Assembly: GCA_021295695.1 (NCBI GenBank)
Contig: JAGWBW010000019.1
Coordinates: 1-46,017, forward strand
Direction: 5' to 3'
DNA from: Candidatus Latescibacterota bacterium
Lineage (GTDB): Bacteria; Latescibacterota; UBA2968
DNA length: 46,017 bases
Part shown: positions 35,069 through 44,356 of the stretch, piece after piece
Layout: every line of letters begins with the position of its first letter
Position numbering within the stretch: position 1 is the first letter of the stretch
The notes under the pieces: generated by a model
Told to the model about the DNA's origin: nothing
The model's database searches: none
The model's input: the letters and a program-made list of their open reading frames with translations, nothing else
Translations under genes and position numbers: made by a program

Positions 35069-36424
35069 TCACCTGAAAGCCAACACTGTCCTCAACGATC
35101 GTCCCGGTTGTATCTTTTGCAATGTCTCATATTCATACTCATCCCACCGGTTAGACCACGTATAAATATCTTCAAAAACCAGCGACCGCACATAACGACC
35201 ACCGGGCAATACCACTTCGAGAACCAGATTGCCAAGCGTTATCTCACTGCCCTCAGCCGGTTCAATACGCACCTTATTTTCCATCTGCAAACAAGCGAGC
35301 GCGTTGGGTGGTAAAGACAGGCGACTGGGCGTAAAATTATCTGCACGCGGCAGAAGGCCAATCTCATTCCCATTGAGAAATACGCGCGCATCGCCCATAC
35401 TATCCCAGGCGCAAAAACGGAGCATCCCCTGGCGAATACGCCCCAAATTTGCTTCAATGAGTTGAGCTGGTGGCGCGGGATCCATTGTCCAAAAAGTCTG
35501 AATGTCCCCAGGGCGAAGCCAGCGCACCAGGGCTTCGGCCCCGCGGTTAATATGATGCCATTCCACACGCGCCTGGCCCTGTGCAACATATCCCATAAAC
35601 CACCCCGGAGCCGTATTTTCAATATATCCGGGCCAAACAGCCATGAGATCATCGGACGTGGGCAAAAGGGCATGAACTCGGTTGAGCGGAAGCGGCGGCG
35701 CGTCAGACAACCCAACCAGAGCACCCATACACTGCAACACCGGCAAATGAGGCGTGCGGTGCAAAACAATACTTTGATTGTGTGAATGCCCACAAAAATA
35801 GGCATCAATCGCGTGTCGAGACAAAAGATTGACCATGTCCGTCTGAAAATCGCGATTATAAAAAAAAGCTCGTGCTACCGGCCATATGGGATGATGCCCC
35901 AGCAAAAACAATGGTGTATAAGCATTTTTTTCCAATACGGCATCGAGCCACTGACATTGCTCAGTATTCCAATACGGCGTATCCAGAACAATAAATTGGC
36001 AACCATCTACCTCAAAGGAAAAATAATGCGCTTTGGGCACCTCGCCTAAAAACTGTGCAATACGCGGCCCCACAATCTCATCAAAAGTCGAAGTACCATC
36101 GTGATTGCCGCGAGCGACGACTATGGGAATATCGCAGGTGGCAAAAAAATCCAGTGCAGCCTTGAGATTCTCGCAGTGGCGTTCTGGATCCAGCGGGGAT
36201 TCGGCCACATCGCCGGTCAAAACTATAAAATCCGGTTTGAGACGGCGCAATGCATCCATCATAGGCGCAAGCGAATAGGTCACATTTTCTATATACCCCT
36301 CAGTACTGAGCGGTCTTGTCGCATCAAACGCCTGCCCAATAAAATCCCGCGTTACAAAATGCGTATCACTCACAACCGCAAATGAAAAAGGCCGCTTGAG
36401 ATGTTTGATAGACTCAGGTATCAC
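35069..36424 (-). CDS. Calcineurin-like metallophosphoesterase with C-terminal beta domain
   Basis: A 451-residue protein. The phosphoesterase core has all five metal-binding blocks: [33 protein letters not shown] and FCGHSHNQ. After about residue 270 comes a second domain with beta-rich sequence ([17 protein letters not shown]), resembling the extra beta domain of some purple-acid-phosphatase-like proteins. There is no signal peptide. The GTG at 36424 was chosen because it follows GGAGGG by 5 bases; a TTG six codons earlier is the alternative. Substrate unknown. Confidence 0.87.
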   Translation of the reverse strand: MIPESIKHLKRPFSFAVVSDTHFVTRDFIGQAFDATRPLSTEGYIENVTYSLAPMMDALRRLKPDFIVLTGDVAESPLDPERHCENLKAALDFFATCDIPIVVARGNHDGTSTFDEIVGPRIAQFLGEVPKAHYFSFEVDGCQFIVLDTPYWNTEQCQWLDAVLEKNAYTPLFLLGHHPIWPVARAFFYNRDFQTDMVNLLSRHAIDAYFCGHSHNQSIVLHRTPHLPVLQCMGALVGLSDAPPLPLNRVHALLPTSDDLMAVWPGYIENTAPGWFMGYVAQGQARVEWHHINRGAEALVRWLRPGDIQTFWTMDPAPPAQLIEANLGRIRQGMLRFCAWDSMGDARVFLNGNEIGLLPRADNFTPSRLSLPPNALACLQMENKVRIEPAEGSEITLGNLVLEVVLPGGRYVRSLVFEDIYTWSNRWDEYEYETLQKIQPGRSLRTVLAFR

Positions 36425-36450
36425 AGAACCCTCCCATTGCAATGTGAGAT

Positions 36451-36479
36451 AATGTAACCCATTTTTTTACGATAAACAA
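36451..36479 (-). promoter_or_regulatory. Probable promoter of the metallophosphoesterase gene
   Basis: On the minus strand TTGTTT (36479-36474) and TACATT (36456-36451) are 17 bases apart, placing the start of transcription about 20 bases before the GTG start. The boxes are weaker than those of the other promoters in the window. Confidence 0.5.
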
Positions 36480-36487
36480 GCGCGCCC

Positions 36488-36526
36488 AAAAAACAAACGC
36501 GGGCTTCTTCAAAGAAACCCGCGTTT
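36488..36526 (-). terminator. Intrinsic terminator of the Spy-like gene
   Basis: A 9-bp stem (AAACGCGGG at 36495-36503 with CCCGCGTTT at 36518-36526). On the minus strand the stem is followed by GTTTTTT, and it sits 40 bases after the Spy-like stop codon. Confidence 0.8.
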
Positions 36527-36565
36527 TGATATCTCCAACACTGAACAAGCAGAGGGGCCTCTGCT

Positions 36566-37066
36566 TTACTCTCCACCACCGCCGCCACCGCCACCACCGC
36601 CACGACCACCGCCGCGACCACCTTGCCCGCCGCGTTGCCCGCGCTGCCCGCGCTGGCTCATCCGCTGCATCTCTGCTTGAAATACCTTTGTCTGATCCTC
36701 ATTGAGAATAGCAGTCAGACCTTGTGTCATTTCCATTCGCAGTGCGCGCACTTGCTGCATCGCCGCCTGCTGGTCGTTGCTACCGCGCAGGCTTCTTTGC
36801 AATTCCTGGCGTTTTGTATAAACCCCTTTAAGTGACGCACGCACCTTGACGAGTTGCTCATCGCTCAGAGCCACATTCTCGTTAAACGACAGATAAGACA
36901 GCACTTGTTCAACCGGCAAAAAACGCTGCACCTGAACGCCCCCGCGCTGCCCTTGCCCACGCTGCCCTTGACCTTGACCACCTCTTTGGGGCTGTGCCCA
37001 CACATCGCAGGACGCGGCCATAAGCATTGCCACTGCCAAAAAACCGAAGAGTCGAAACCTCTGCAT
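36566..37066 (-). CDS. Spy/CpxP-like secreted protein with Gly/Arg-rich ends
   Basis: A 166-residue exported protein. The signal peptide is MQRFRLFGFLAVAMLMAASC, possibly a lipoprotein signal with Cys20, or cut after VWA. Residues 26-45 are a GQGQRG repeat. The middle (about 48-135) is helical with two LT..Q-like segments, LSDEQLVKVRASLK and LNEDQTKVFQAEMQRM, as in Spy/CpxP periplasmic chaperones. The last 30 residues are RGQRGQRGG, then a run of about ten glycines. AAGGAG precedes the ATG at 37066. The core suggests a periplasmic chaperone or stress sensor; the low-complexity tails are unusual for the family. Confidence 0.7.
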   Translation of the reverse strand: MQRFRLFGFLAVAMLMAASCDVWAQPQRGGQGQGQRGQGQRGGVQVQRFLPVEQVLSYLSFNENVALSDEQLVKVRASLKGVYTKRQELQRSLRGSNDQQAAMQQVRALRMEMTQGLTAILNEDQTKVFQAEMQRMSQRGQRGQRGGQGGRGGGRGGGGGGGGGGE

Positions 37067-37101
37067 AACCTGCTCCTTTGAAAGGGTTAAAAAATGCCTA
37101 T

Positions 37102-37149
37102 AAAAATCCGGGCATATATCGCAACAAATTAGACGATACATGCCCGGAT
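37102..37149 (-). terminator. Long-stem terminator after the OPT transporter gene
   Basis: A 16-bp stem with one G-U or mismatched position (37106-37121 with 37134-37149) and a 12-base loop. The minus strand continues with TTTTTA. It separates the transporter transcript from the Spy-like gene 35 bases on. Confidence 0.82.
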
Positions 37150-37173
37150 AAAAGTTCCATCCATCATTTTATT

Positions 37174-39228
37174 TTAGAACACCACTTGAGACACGGCTTT
37201 GGATATCAACGCCACAGCAATTGAAGTCATGCCAATAAGCCCCATGCCGCAGGAATAACCCGCTACTAAAATAGGCGCGTAAGCCTTCCATTTGGACTCG
37301 CCAAACCGCTTTTGAAAATGATATCGCCCCAGCATCGCCCCGGCAAAATTCAAAATGACAAAGTGCGGCCATTGCGCCAGACCATTCACAAAACCGAAAA
37401 ATGCCAGCACGGGGACCTTGGCTGCGACCAGTACCAGATAGAGAAGTCCACCAGAAACCAGTCCTGTGAGAATGTATTTGGGGATGATAATTTCTCTTAA
37501 AAGATCCATACCTACGGCACCCTGTACTTCTCCGGGCGGCATAGTCGATTTAAGCCATACGGTTTGCATCGTGGCTTCATAGGGCCAAAATAGCTGGACA
37601 TAAGGATATGTGGAAGATGGAATGGGTCCCAACCGCCAGATAAACTCATAGAATATAAAGCTGCAAATGAAAATCACAAACATCGTAACCACGACCATTT
37701 TGAGATAACTACCGATCTTTGTCTTGGTCAATTCCAGTTGCTTAAACTGCCGCACAGCCAGCCCGTGGTCGTGCAGAGGAATGGGGGCAAACCACACCGC
37801 CACACCTTTATAACCAGACAGCAAAATGGCCGCTTCCCGAATAAAGGGAATGCTCGCCCCATAAGGACTGCCCGTAAGACCGATCATCCGTGCACCGATA
37901 TAAGACGAAACAGGCGTATAAATAAATGCGAAGAAAACCAGCCATCCCCAGTGAAACTCTGGCACGAGCCACTGGCACAGTCCAATGGCGGCAAAAGAAG
38001 CCATAACCCACAAAACAAGGGGCCACTTCATCGGCATATCACCCCGGCCCTCGGGCAAATCCTCCATACTAATGTTTATCGAATGATGTCCTGTCTCCTG
38101 TTTGAGCTTGCGCTGTTCCAGCAGAGTTTTGCCTATCATATAAAAACCGGTGAGTGCGATCACGATTGAAGTACCAATCCCAAAGCTCAGCCAGAAATCG
38201 AAACGATTGGAAATACTTGCGGGAATCGCCGTCATACCCGGTGCCCATCGGGTCAAAATTTCATGGTGATAAAGGACTGGATTAATTACCAGATTGGCAA
38301 GCACAGCACCGATAAACGATCCCACCACCACGTAAAACGGCAGGACAAAACCATACAATAAATGCCCCAAATCCGTTCCTATGCCAAACACGGCAGCGGG
38401 CAATATGGTCTTTACCTCGGCTGTAAAATCGATAAATGGAATGGGCAGAACCTGAACGGTCTCAGTCAGAAAAATGCCCGACAACGTGGGCACAACCACA
38501 TAGAGCAATCCCCACACCAGACCAATACACGTTCCCGTGCTAAATACGCGCCACCGCCAACCCTCGGTTTTGGCCGATGTTTCAGCCAGTGCGGTGACAC
38601 CCCGTGCTTGAACAGGCTCCAGCGGAAAAGGCAATTGCTCGATATCGCTGGTAATGCGGAACATCACATACCCAAAGGACAGCCGCGCAGCCTGATTGAT
38701 AATCATGACCAGAAACAGAATCAACACCGGCAAAATCCAGTCGGGATGCACAAACGTGCGCTCGGCATAAACTGGCGAATCCAGAGGCGGCGTCACCCAA
38801 TTTGGGATATAACTATCCAGACCTTTTGCCGCGGGTGACTGAATCAAATACTGATCCCAGATCAGCCCTCCAAAAGGCCCGCCGTATAGATGTGCACCAG
38901 ATCCGAGTTTTACCCCAATCCCCAACAGCCCTGCAGCGACCCAATAGATGATCAAAATTTCCTGTGTCCTGAGCCGAACAAAAGAGCGCTTGGCTATCTC
39001 TAAAAAGAGAATAATCGTCACCCACTCAGACGCACCGGCCATGCTCTGCCCGGTCACCAGGCCCAAATAAATCGCTCCCGGTAACATAACAATCCCAACG
39101 AACGCCGTCGCCCATATCGTCTTCCAGCCAAAGCCATCCTCAAAAGGCGCGTCCTCTGGCATAATCTGTTCGTATTCTGTCAGATCCTCTTTTGTTTCTT
39201 CTGTATCTCTTGGTTCGTCAGTTGCCAA
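37174..39228 (-). CDS. OPT-family-like membrane transporter (DUF6784/DUF6785)
   Basis: A 684-residue membrane protein with about fourteen hydrophobic helices. The first reads WATAFVGIVMLPGAIYLGLVTGQSMAGASEWVTIIL. Pieces such as ALISKAVSQVVF at the end and SYIGARMIGLTGSPYGASIPF in the middle fit the oligopeptide/siderophore transporter (OPT) superfamily group annotated as DUF6784 and DUF6785. The cytoplasmic N-terminus (about 30 residues) is acidic. The start is a TTG with GGGAGG five bases before it. It lies 37 bases after the giant peptidase-like/FtsX gene and shares its transcript. The substrate may be a peptide or metal chelate; this is inference. Confidence 0.78.
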   Translation of the reverse strand: MATDEPRDTEETKEDLTEYEQIMPEDAPFEDGFGWKTIWATAFVGIVMLPGAIYLGLVTGQSMAGASEWVTIILFLEIAKRSFVRLRTQEILIIYWVAAGLLGIGVKLGSGAHLYGGPFGGLIWDQYLIQSPAAKGLDSYIPNWVTPPLDSPVYAERTFVHPDWILPVLILFLVMIINQAARLSFGYVMFRITSDIEQLPFPLEPVQARGVTALAETSAKTEGWRWRVFSTGTCIGLVWGLLYVVVPTLSGIFLTETVQVLPIPFIDFTAEVKTILPAAVFGIGTDLGHLLYGFVLPFYVVVGSFIGAVLANLVINPVLYHHEILTRWAPGMTAIPASISNRFDFWLSFGIGTSIVIALTGFYMIGKTLLEQRKLKQETGHHSINISMEDLPEGRGDMPMKWPLVLWVMASFAAIGLCQWLVPEFHWGWLVFFAFIYTPVSSYIGARMIGLTGSPYGASIPFIREAAILLSGYKGVAVWFAPIPLHDHGLAVRQFKQLELTKTKIGSYLKMVVVTMFVIFICSFIFYEFIWRLGPIPSSTYPYVQLFWPYEATMQTVWLKSTMPPGEVQGAVGMDLLREIIIPKYILTGLVSGGLLYLVLVAAKVPVLAFFGFVNGLAQWPHFVILNFAGAMLGRYHFQKRFGESKWKAYAPILVAGYSCGMGLIGMTSIAVALISKAVSQVVF

Positions 39229-39265
39229 AATTGCCTCCCAGAAGGAAATTCACAAAATCTGCGCG

Positions 39266-42200
39266 TTATGCTATTGCCGCGACTTCGCCAGACAAAACCC
39301 GGCGTCCGTCTTCTGCATAATTGAACTTCATGTCGCCCGGGATAGTACGCCAGACCAGGAATCGCTTTCGCAACACATTCAAAAACCCGCGATTGATCCG
39401 TTTCCAGGACGCCACATCGCCACTCAGGCGATTGATCACCACTTCAATTTTATAAATATTGTGCTCACCCGTTGGAATGGCTTTTAACTGCACTTCCTGG
39501 CTGATTCCCAGATCATAAGGTGCCAACCATGCCGTCAGGTCAATATTGTATTGCGGTTCTCCCTCGTGATCCTCAGACCAGAACTTCACATGATCTGCAA
39601 CAAAATCACCCACCGACCCCTCGCCATAAGATTCAAAAACCCGGGTCAAATAGGAGTACATGCCCAATACCTCGGCACCGCCTACGGTAAAGGGAAAATC
39701 AAATATCCACCTGTCACCATCTGGATCGGGAAATTCCCATTTGCGGGTCACATCCGGCACAGCCATATCCGCAGCTTTCTTCGCTGGATAAAGCGCGGAG
39801 AGAAATACGGTTGCCATCACAATCAACGTGGCGGAAATTGCAGACAGGGACGAATAATTTAATTCCAGGCCACCCAACAATCCCTCATTGTAAAGTACGA
39901 GCACGAGCACTTGTCCAATCAAATATCCCATAACCGCACCGAGTGTGGCAAATACGCCGGCCTCCGCGAGGAAAAGTGCAGCAATATGATTGGGAGCCAA
40001 TCCCACTGAAGAATAAATACTGATCTCCCGGAACCGCTCATACACAGCACCCATCATAGTATTGAGCACAATGAGTGCCGCAATCAAGATCGGAATAAAC
40101 AAATTGCCCAATCCAGAAAGCGCCGTTGAACCAATCGAACTATAAACGGTTACGCCATCATCCTTACCCACAAACATCGTCAAAGACACGCGCGCCATAA
40201 ACTCTTCGATATCGGGGACAAAATTCAACTTGGGCTGCCCGCTCTCATCCTTAAAATTCGCAATCGCCACCGAAGCCAACACACCTCCGATATCCCGAAT
40301 ATACTCATAGGGCACGACAAGTACATTGGTCGATTCCAAATGGGTAAAGGTCTCAATAGGCGCAGCCGCGACGACCCGCGGGTCCTGATCCTGTGCATCT
40401 GCCAAATCGTCTTTTTCTTTTACCGTATCAACAGGGGTCAGTTTTTCATCATCCAGATCTTTGAACTTGTTAAACATTTCAGAATCGAGAATGCCAATTA
40501 CTGTAAAAACCTGTCCCTGCATTTCAATTTTAGCCGTTCCTGCATCTTCGGGAAAAATACCGACAAGCTCGGCCAGATCATTTGGCAACAGGCAAACAAA
40601 CTCTTCCCCGGGTTCAAACCATCGCCCGCTCATCAAATAGCGATCAACCCCGGTAATTTTGGGTTCGTCTGGCGTAAGCCCCAGCAACGCATTGACAAAA
40701 CTGTCTTTCCCCGTGGTAATGCCCACATCAAAATCGACGTAAATCTCCTTGGGACCCATATCAGCGGTGGCCTCTGTCACGCGAGAAAAATTCACATAAG
40801 CGCGCTCGCCCCGAACCTGTGACAAATACCACGATCGCGGCACAATATCGGCGCGGCCTTTAAAAGCACTATGAAGATAATTGAGGACAGATTCCTGCAT
40901 CCCCCGCCAGGATCGGTCGCGCACGAGTGCCCCCTGATAAGATGGCTCATTGTCGCGGGGCAATTTGTAAAACTTCAACGAAGTCTGCACCGAGGTAAAA
41001 GACAGGGTCGTAAACGTCAATAAGGTCAAGGTAATCGCCGTCAACCCCGTGCGCATGGGACGCTTTCGCAGATTTGAAATACCCAGCACAACCGCGGCCG
41101 ATGTCGCGCTAATGCGCCCGACATCGGCTTCATAAGTCCCGGCAGAAGCCTGTTTCATTTTGCGGACTTCATCGCCAAACTTAGATACCACAATGACCAT
41201 TGCCACACCGCCGAGAGCCATAATCACAAATGCGAGAAAAATAATATAGGGAGAATTGCTCAACTGAAAAGCCGGATGGACAACGCGCAGAACGATAAAG
41301 AAAAATACAAAAAACGCGGCAAACCAGCCCAAGCGCGCGGTAATACTCGACGCGCCAATCAACAACCGCTCGCAGAAAAATGAAAACGGCAACAACAAAA
41401 TAAAGTAAAAAATAATCCCCCGCACAGTATCATTGGCAGTAGCCATCACTTCGGGATACCCCCGTGCCTCCAGCCCCCACGCCCGCCGAGATGCAGCCAT
41501 AAACCCTTCGTAATCAAAATTTTCAAGGTGCTGACGCGCTTCGATCAGTGCCTCGCGCGCGCTGTTGTGCAACAGAGTCAGACGATTGTTTTCAATACCA
41601 AATTGCGCTAACTGTTTCATCCGCACATCGTCAATCACCCACATATCTTTGGCGGCCTGATACGAGGGCGTGAAAATGACGCCGGGTTCATATCCTACAC
41701 CTCGCGCCTCTTCCAGAAGATCGGGATTTACCTCGCGTTTATCAACCGGATTATCCAAAAACTTCTGGGGCGCATTGATCAACAAATACTTAACACCAAA
41801 TAATCCCGTGCTCATCAAAACTTTCAGCCGCTCGGCTTCTCCTGTGTGTTCATCCACGCGCGCAAACGTCACAGCAGCGCGTGTCACATCGCCTTCTTTG
41901 GTGCTTTGCCCAGGTAAATACGTATAGCCAAATTCTATAGGTTGCGTATCGTTGTCATTGAGCACCGTCATAAAATCGAGTGCCGACAAATAGCTCGAAT
42001 CGATAATTTCGAAAACACTGATGGAGCGGCACCTGAACAGAACCGTCAGCATTTCATTTTCCCACCAGCCATATCGCTGTGTCAGTGGGAATTTTTTGTC
42101 GCCCTCAGTTCCCATGTCGGGTGCCGACGTAATATTTCCCTCTTCGTCAATATCATAAGCCAAAATGCGATTGGTAAATCGATTTCGCATGATATTGAAG

Positions 42201-44119
42201 AAAAACCATCCGGTTTCCTTTACCTTATTTTTATCGCCAAACAAATTTAGATCTACATCTTCTATCTGATCGTCTGCCAATTTATCGATATCGTAAATGG
42301 GACCTTCTGTCGTCTTGTCAATAATCAGCGTCCTCACACCCGCGCAACTGTGAACATTGCCCGGCTGCCGATACGTCGCAACCCCACCGGGCACGGGCAC
42401 GCGAGGCAACGCGAAATCGACATTGCGATCAAACCACAATACCTGTCCTCTCAAACTGTGCCCTCGATCTTGCAATTTGAGTTTGGATACCCTGAAAAAT
42501 TCGGGGTCTTCACCCGCTTTCATCATGGCAGCTATCGCCGTTTGGACCTGGCGCGTCAAATTGTCCATATTGACATTCTCAACGCGATCAATGGGCGTAT
42601 CGACAAAACGCCGCACTGTTGATGGCGTCGCCAGTGTAATACCTTCTTTCCCAACAAAAGTAACGGCCTCGCTGTCAAACCCCAGACGAATGGGCATAAA
42701 ATTTTTCCATGTGCGTTTTGGCGGTGCAATTGCATCGACATGGCGCACTTCTTCGCCCGGAAATACTTTGGCCATATATTTATCAAATTTGTCCGCATAA
42801 GGTGCCAACAGATTATTCAAATAATTGTCGGTCTGCCAATTTGGGTTGTTAAAGGTGCCGTGTGAAAAGCTCGCCAACTCATCGGATTCACTCGACAGGT
42901 CTAAGCCGATGAATAACCGGAAATCAATTTTATAGCTATCGGGAATAAGTTCTTCAAAATCTTCGCTTTCGCGCGGAATAAGTTCGCCATCGAGATACGC
43001 ACCGGCAACCGATACACTATCGGGAATCTTATCGCGGAAATGATCGCTTTCGCGCGAATGCCGATACACAAAATCATTGATACCCGCCAGGCCCTGAAAA
43101 TGAGAGCCTGTTGCCAAAAAGGTCACCGAATATTTTGGCGGATGCTGTTTCAAAACGCGGGCAGTATGCAAAAGTGCAGCCATCCCCGACGCATTTTCAG
43201 CACCTGGCGCGAGAGCGGGTACAACGGAAATGGCATCGTAAAAAGCACTCAGCACAATTTGCTGGTCTTTCCACTTGCGCTCTTCGCGCTCTGTAATATA
43301 GTCTTCGGACCCGGGAAGGGTTGCAAAAATATTCCAGGTCGGCACCTCTTCCCAATCCATCTTTGACATTAAACGCACTTCGGGCGATTGCGTTTGGGCT
43401 AATTCGAGCAAGCGCAAAGCATCGTCTTTTTTGACCCAGAACCGGGGCACATCAACGGGCACGGGTAAAAACTTATCCAGCGCCTGGCCCTGTGTGACCC
43501 GCCCATTGTCATAAAATAAAATGGCCTGTGCCCCCAACATACGCGGGCTTAAATAGCTCTGGTCACAATCGAAATCCATTATGACAACGCTGCCTTCGAC
43601 CTTTTTGCCATTGAGTTCTGAAAAAGAACCCTTGCCCCCATAAATAAGCGCCCCCGAAATCCCAGCGCTGGGCACAGAGGGCGTTTGTACATGGTTGGGC
43701 CAAAAACCGTAGATCGCAATTTCTTCGCCGGTATCCATCAAAGTAAGTGAAGCACCTTTGTCAATGGGAACCGTTACCGTGTGCTCTTCGACCTCAATGT
43801 CTTCGAGACCAATTTGCTCAAAATGCTGTTTGACATATTCAAAAGCCCGCAGATGCCCCACATAGCCGGGCACCCGAGACCCCATCCCCGACAGGTCGGC
43901 AATGATTTGGTGCACATCTTCTTGTCTAATGGACTCGGCAATGGACCGAATTTCCCGATCGCGTTCTGAAATTTCAATGGGTTTGAGTTCGGGAATACTC
44001 GGTTTAATATTAAAAAGCGTTACAAAAAAATCCGTCACCTGTCCCGGATTAAAAATGGTCACCGAAGACAACATCAAAATTGTGATAATCCAGAGAATAC
44101 CTGTGCCGATTTTACGCAT
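39266..44119 (-). CDS. Giant M28-peptidase-like (degenerate) and FtsX permease fusion protein
   Basis: A 1617-residue membrane protein. Order: N-terminal membrane helix (8-35); M28 peptidase-like domain with an inserted PA domain (about 60-535); beta-rich region resembling a carboxypeptidase regulatory domain (550-760); further soluble part; three hydrophobic helices (901-980); FtsX/MacB permease half starting NLRKRPMRTGLTAI (1017), a large periplasmic loop, and helices ending in the FtsX block YERFREISIYSSVGLAPNHI with SALYPAKKAADM; then a C-terminal soluble domain. The zinc site of M28 looks lost: the first ligand block is AFYDA instead of HxD, GAND(D)NASG is GAENASG, EE is GSH and the final histidine block reads FVDTPIDRVENVN. 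It may bind rather than cut peptides. No ABC ATPase gene is adjacent. It has its own promoter and is followed by an OPT-type transporter. Confidence 0.85.
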   Translation of the reverse strand: MRKIGTGILWIITILMLSSVTIFNPGQVTDFFVTLFNIKPSIPELKPIEISERDREIRSIAESIRQEDVHQIIADLSGMGSRVPGYVGHLRAFEYVKQHFEQIGLEDIEVEEHTVTVPIDKGASLTLMDTGEEIAIYGFWPNHVQTPSVPSAGISGALIYGGKGSFSELNGKKVEGSVVIMDFDCDQSYLSPRMLGAQAILFYDNGRVTQGQALDKFLPVPVDVPRFWVKKDDALRLLELAQTQSPEVRLMSKMDWEEVPTWNIFATLPGSEDYITEREERKWKDQQIVLSAFYDAISVVPALAPGAENASGMAALLHTARVLKQHPPKYSVTFLATGSHFQGLAGINDFVYRHSRESDHFRDKIPDSVSVAGAYLDGELIPRESEDFEELIPDSYKIDFRLFIGLDLSSESDELASFSHGTFNNPNWQTDNYLNNLLAPYADKFDKYMAKVFPGEEVRHVDAIAPPKRTWKNFMPIRLGFDSEAVTFVGKEGITLATPSTVRRFVDTPIDRVENVNMDNLTRQVQTAIAAMMKAGEDPEFFRVSKLKLQDRGHSLRGQVLWFDRNVDFALPRVPVPGGVATYRQPGNVHSCAGVRTLIIDKTTEGPIYDIDKLADDQIEDVDLNLFGDKNKVKETGWFFFNIMRNRFTNRILAYDIDEEGNITSAPDMGTEGDKKFPLTQRYGWWENEMLTVLFRCRSISVFEIIDSSYLSALDFMTVLNDNDTQPIEFGYTYLPGQSTKEGDVTRAAVTFARVDEHTGEAERLKVLMSTGLFGVKYLLINAPQKFLDNPVDKREVNPDLLEEARGVGYEPGVIFTPSYQAAKDMWVIDDVRMKQLAQFGIENNRLTLLHNSAREALIEARQHLENFDYEGFMAASRRAWGLEARGYPEVMATANDTVRGIIFYFILLLPFSFFCERLLIGASSITARLGWFAAFFVFFFIVLRVVHPAFQLSNSPYIIFLAFVIMALGGVAMVIVVSKFGDEVRKMKQASAGTYEADVGRISATSAAVVLGISNLRKRPMRTGLTAITLTLLTFTTLSFTSVQTSLKFYKLPRDNEPSYQGALVRDRSWRGMQESVLNYLHSAFKGRADIVPRSWYLSQVRGERAYVNFSRVTEATADMGPKEIYVDFDVGITTGKDSFVNALLGLTPDEPKITGVDRYLMSGRWFEPGEEFVCLLPNDLAELVGIFPEDAGTAKIEMQGQVFTVIGILDSEMFNKFKDLDDEKLTPVDTVKEKDDLADAQDQDPRVVAAAPIETFTHLESTNVLVVPYEYIRDIGGVLASVAIANFKDESGQPKLNFVPDIEEFMARVSLTMFVGKDDGVTVYSSIGSTALSGLGNLFIPILIAALIVLNTMMGAVYERFREISIYSSVGLAPNHIAALFLAEAGVFATLGAVMGYLIGQVLVLVLYNEGLLGGLELNYSSLSAISATLIVMATVFLSALYPAKKAADMAVPDVTRKWEFPDPDGDRWIFDFPFTVGGAEVLGMYSYLTRVFESYGEGSVGDFVADHVKFWSEDHEGEPQYNIDLTAWLAPYDLGISQEVQLKAIPTGEHNIYKIEVVINRLSGDVASWKRINRGFLNVLRKRFLVWRTIPGDMKFNYAEDGRRVLSGEVAAIA

Positions 44120-44169
44120 CGAGGAGGCTCCTGTTAAAATGCCAAACGTATTGGGAAAATCGAGTTTTT

Positions 44170-44198
44170 ATGCTAATAAATAACTTTCGAGATGTCAA
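44170..44198 (-). promoter_or_regulatory. Promoter of the peptidase-like/FtsX gene
   Basis: On the minus strand TTGACA (44198-44193), 17 bases, TAGCAT (44175-44170). Transcription would start near 44163, about 44 bases before the ATG at 44119. AGGAG lies 8 bases before that ATG. Confidence 0.68.
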
Positions 44199-44271
44199 GA
44201 CAATTTCCGAGACACACACTATTGATTTTTCGAGTATTTAAGCTATCTTTGGTGACCTCATTATTTTCGTA

Positions 44272-44300
44272 TTGACATACCCGCGTTTTGGGAGTATATC
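44272..44300 (+). promoter_or_regulatory. Promoter of the LamG lipoprotein gene
   Basis: TTGACA (44272-44277), 17 bases, TATATC (44295-44300). Transcription would start near 44307, about 50 bases before the ATG at 44357. It is divergent to the FtsX-fusion promoter 75 bases away. Confidence 0.72.
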
Positions 44301-44356
44301 AACTTAAGTACTCAACTTCGCAATGCGCTGAACTTCTTTTTCAGGAGACCTTACAC

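Noticed and set aside
36570-36660. GCC/CGC-rich repeats as a CRISPR or microsatellite array
   Set aside because: They are codons for the Gly/Arg-rich tail of the Spy-like protein and have no spacer structure.
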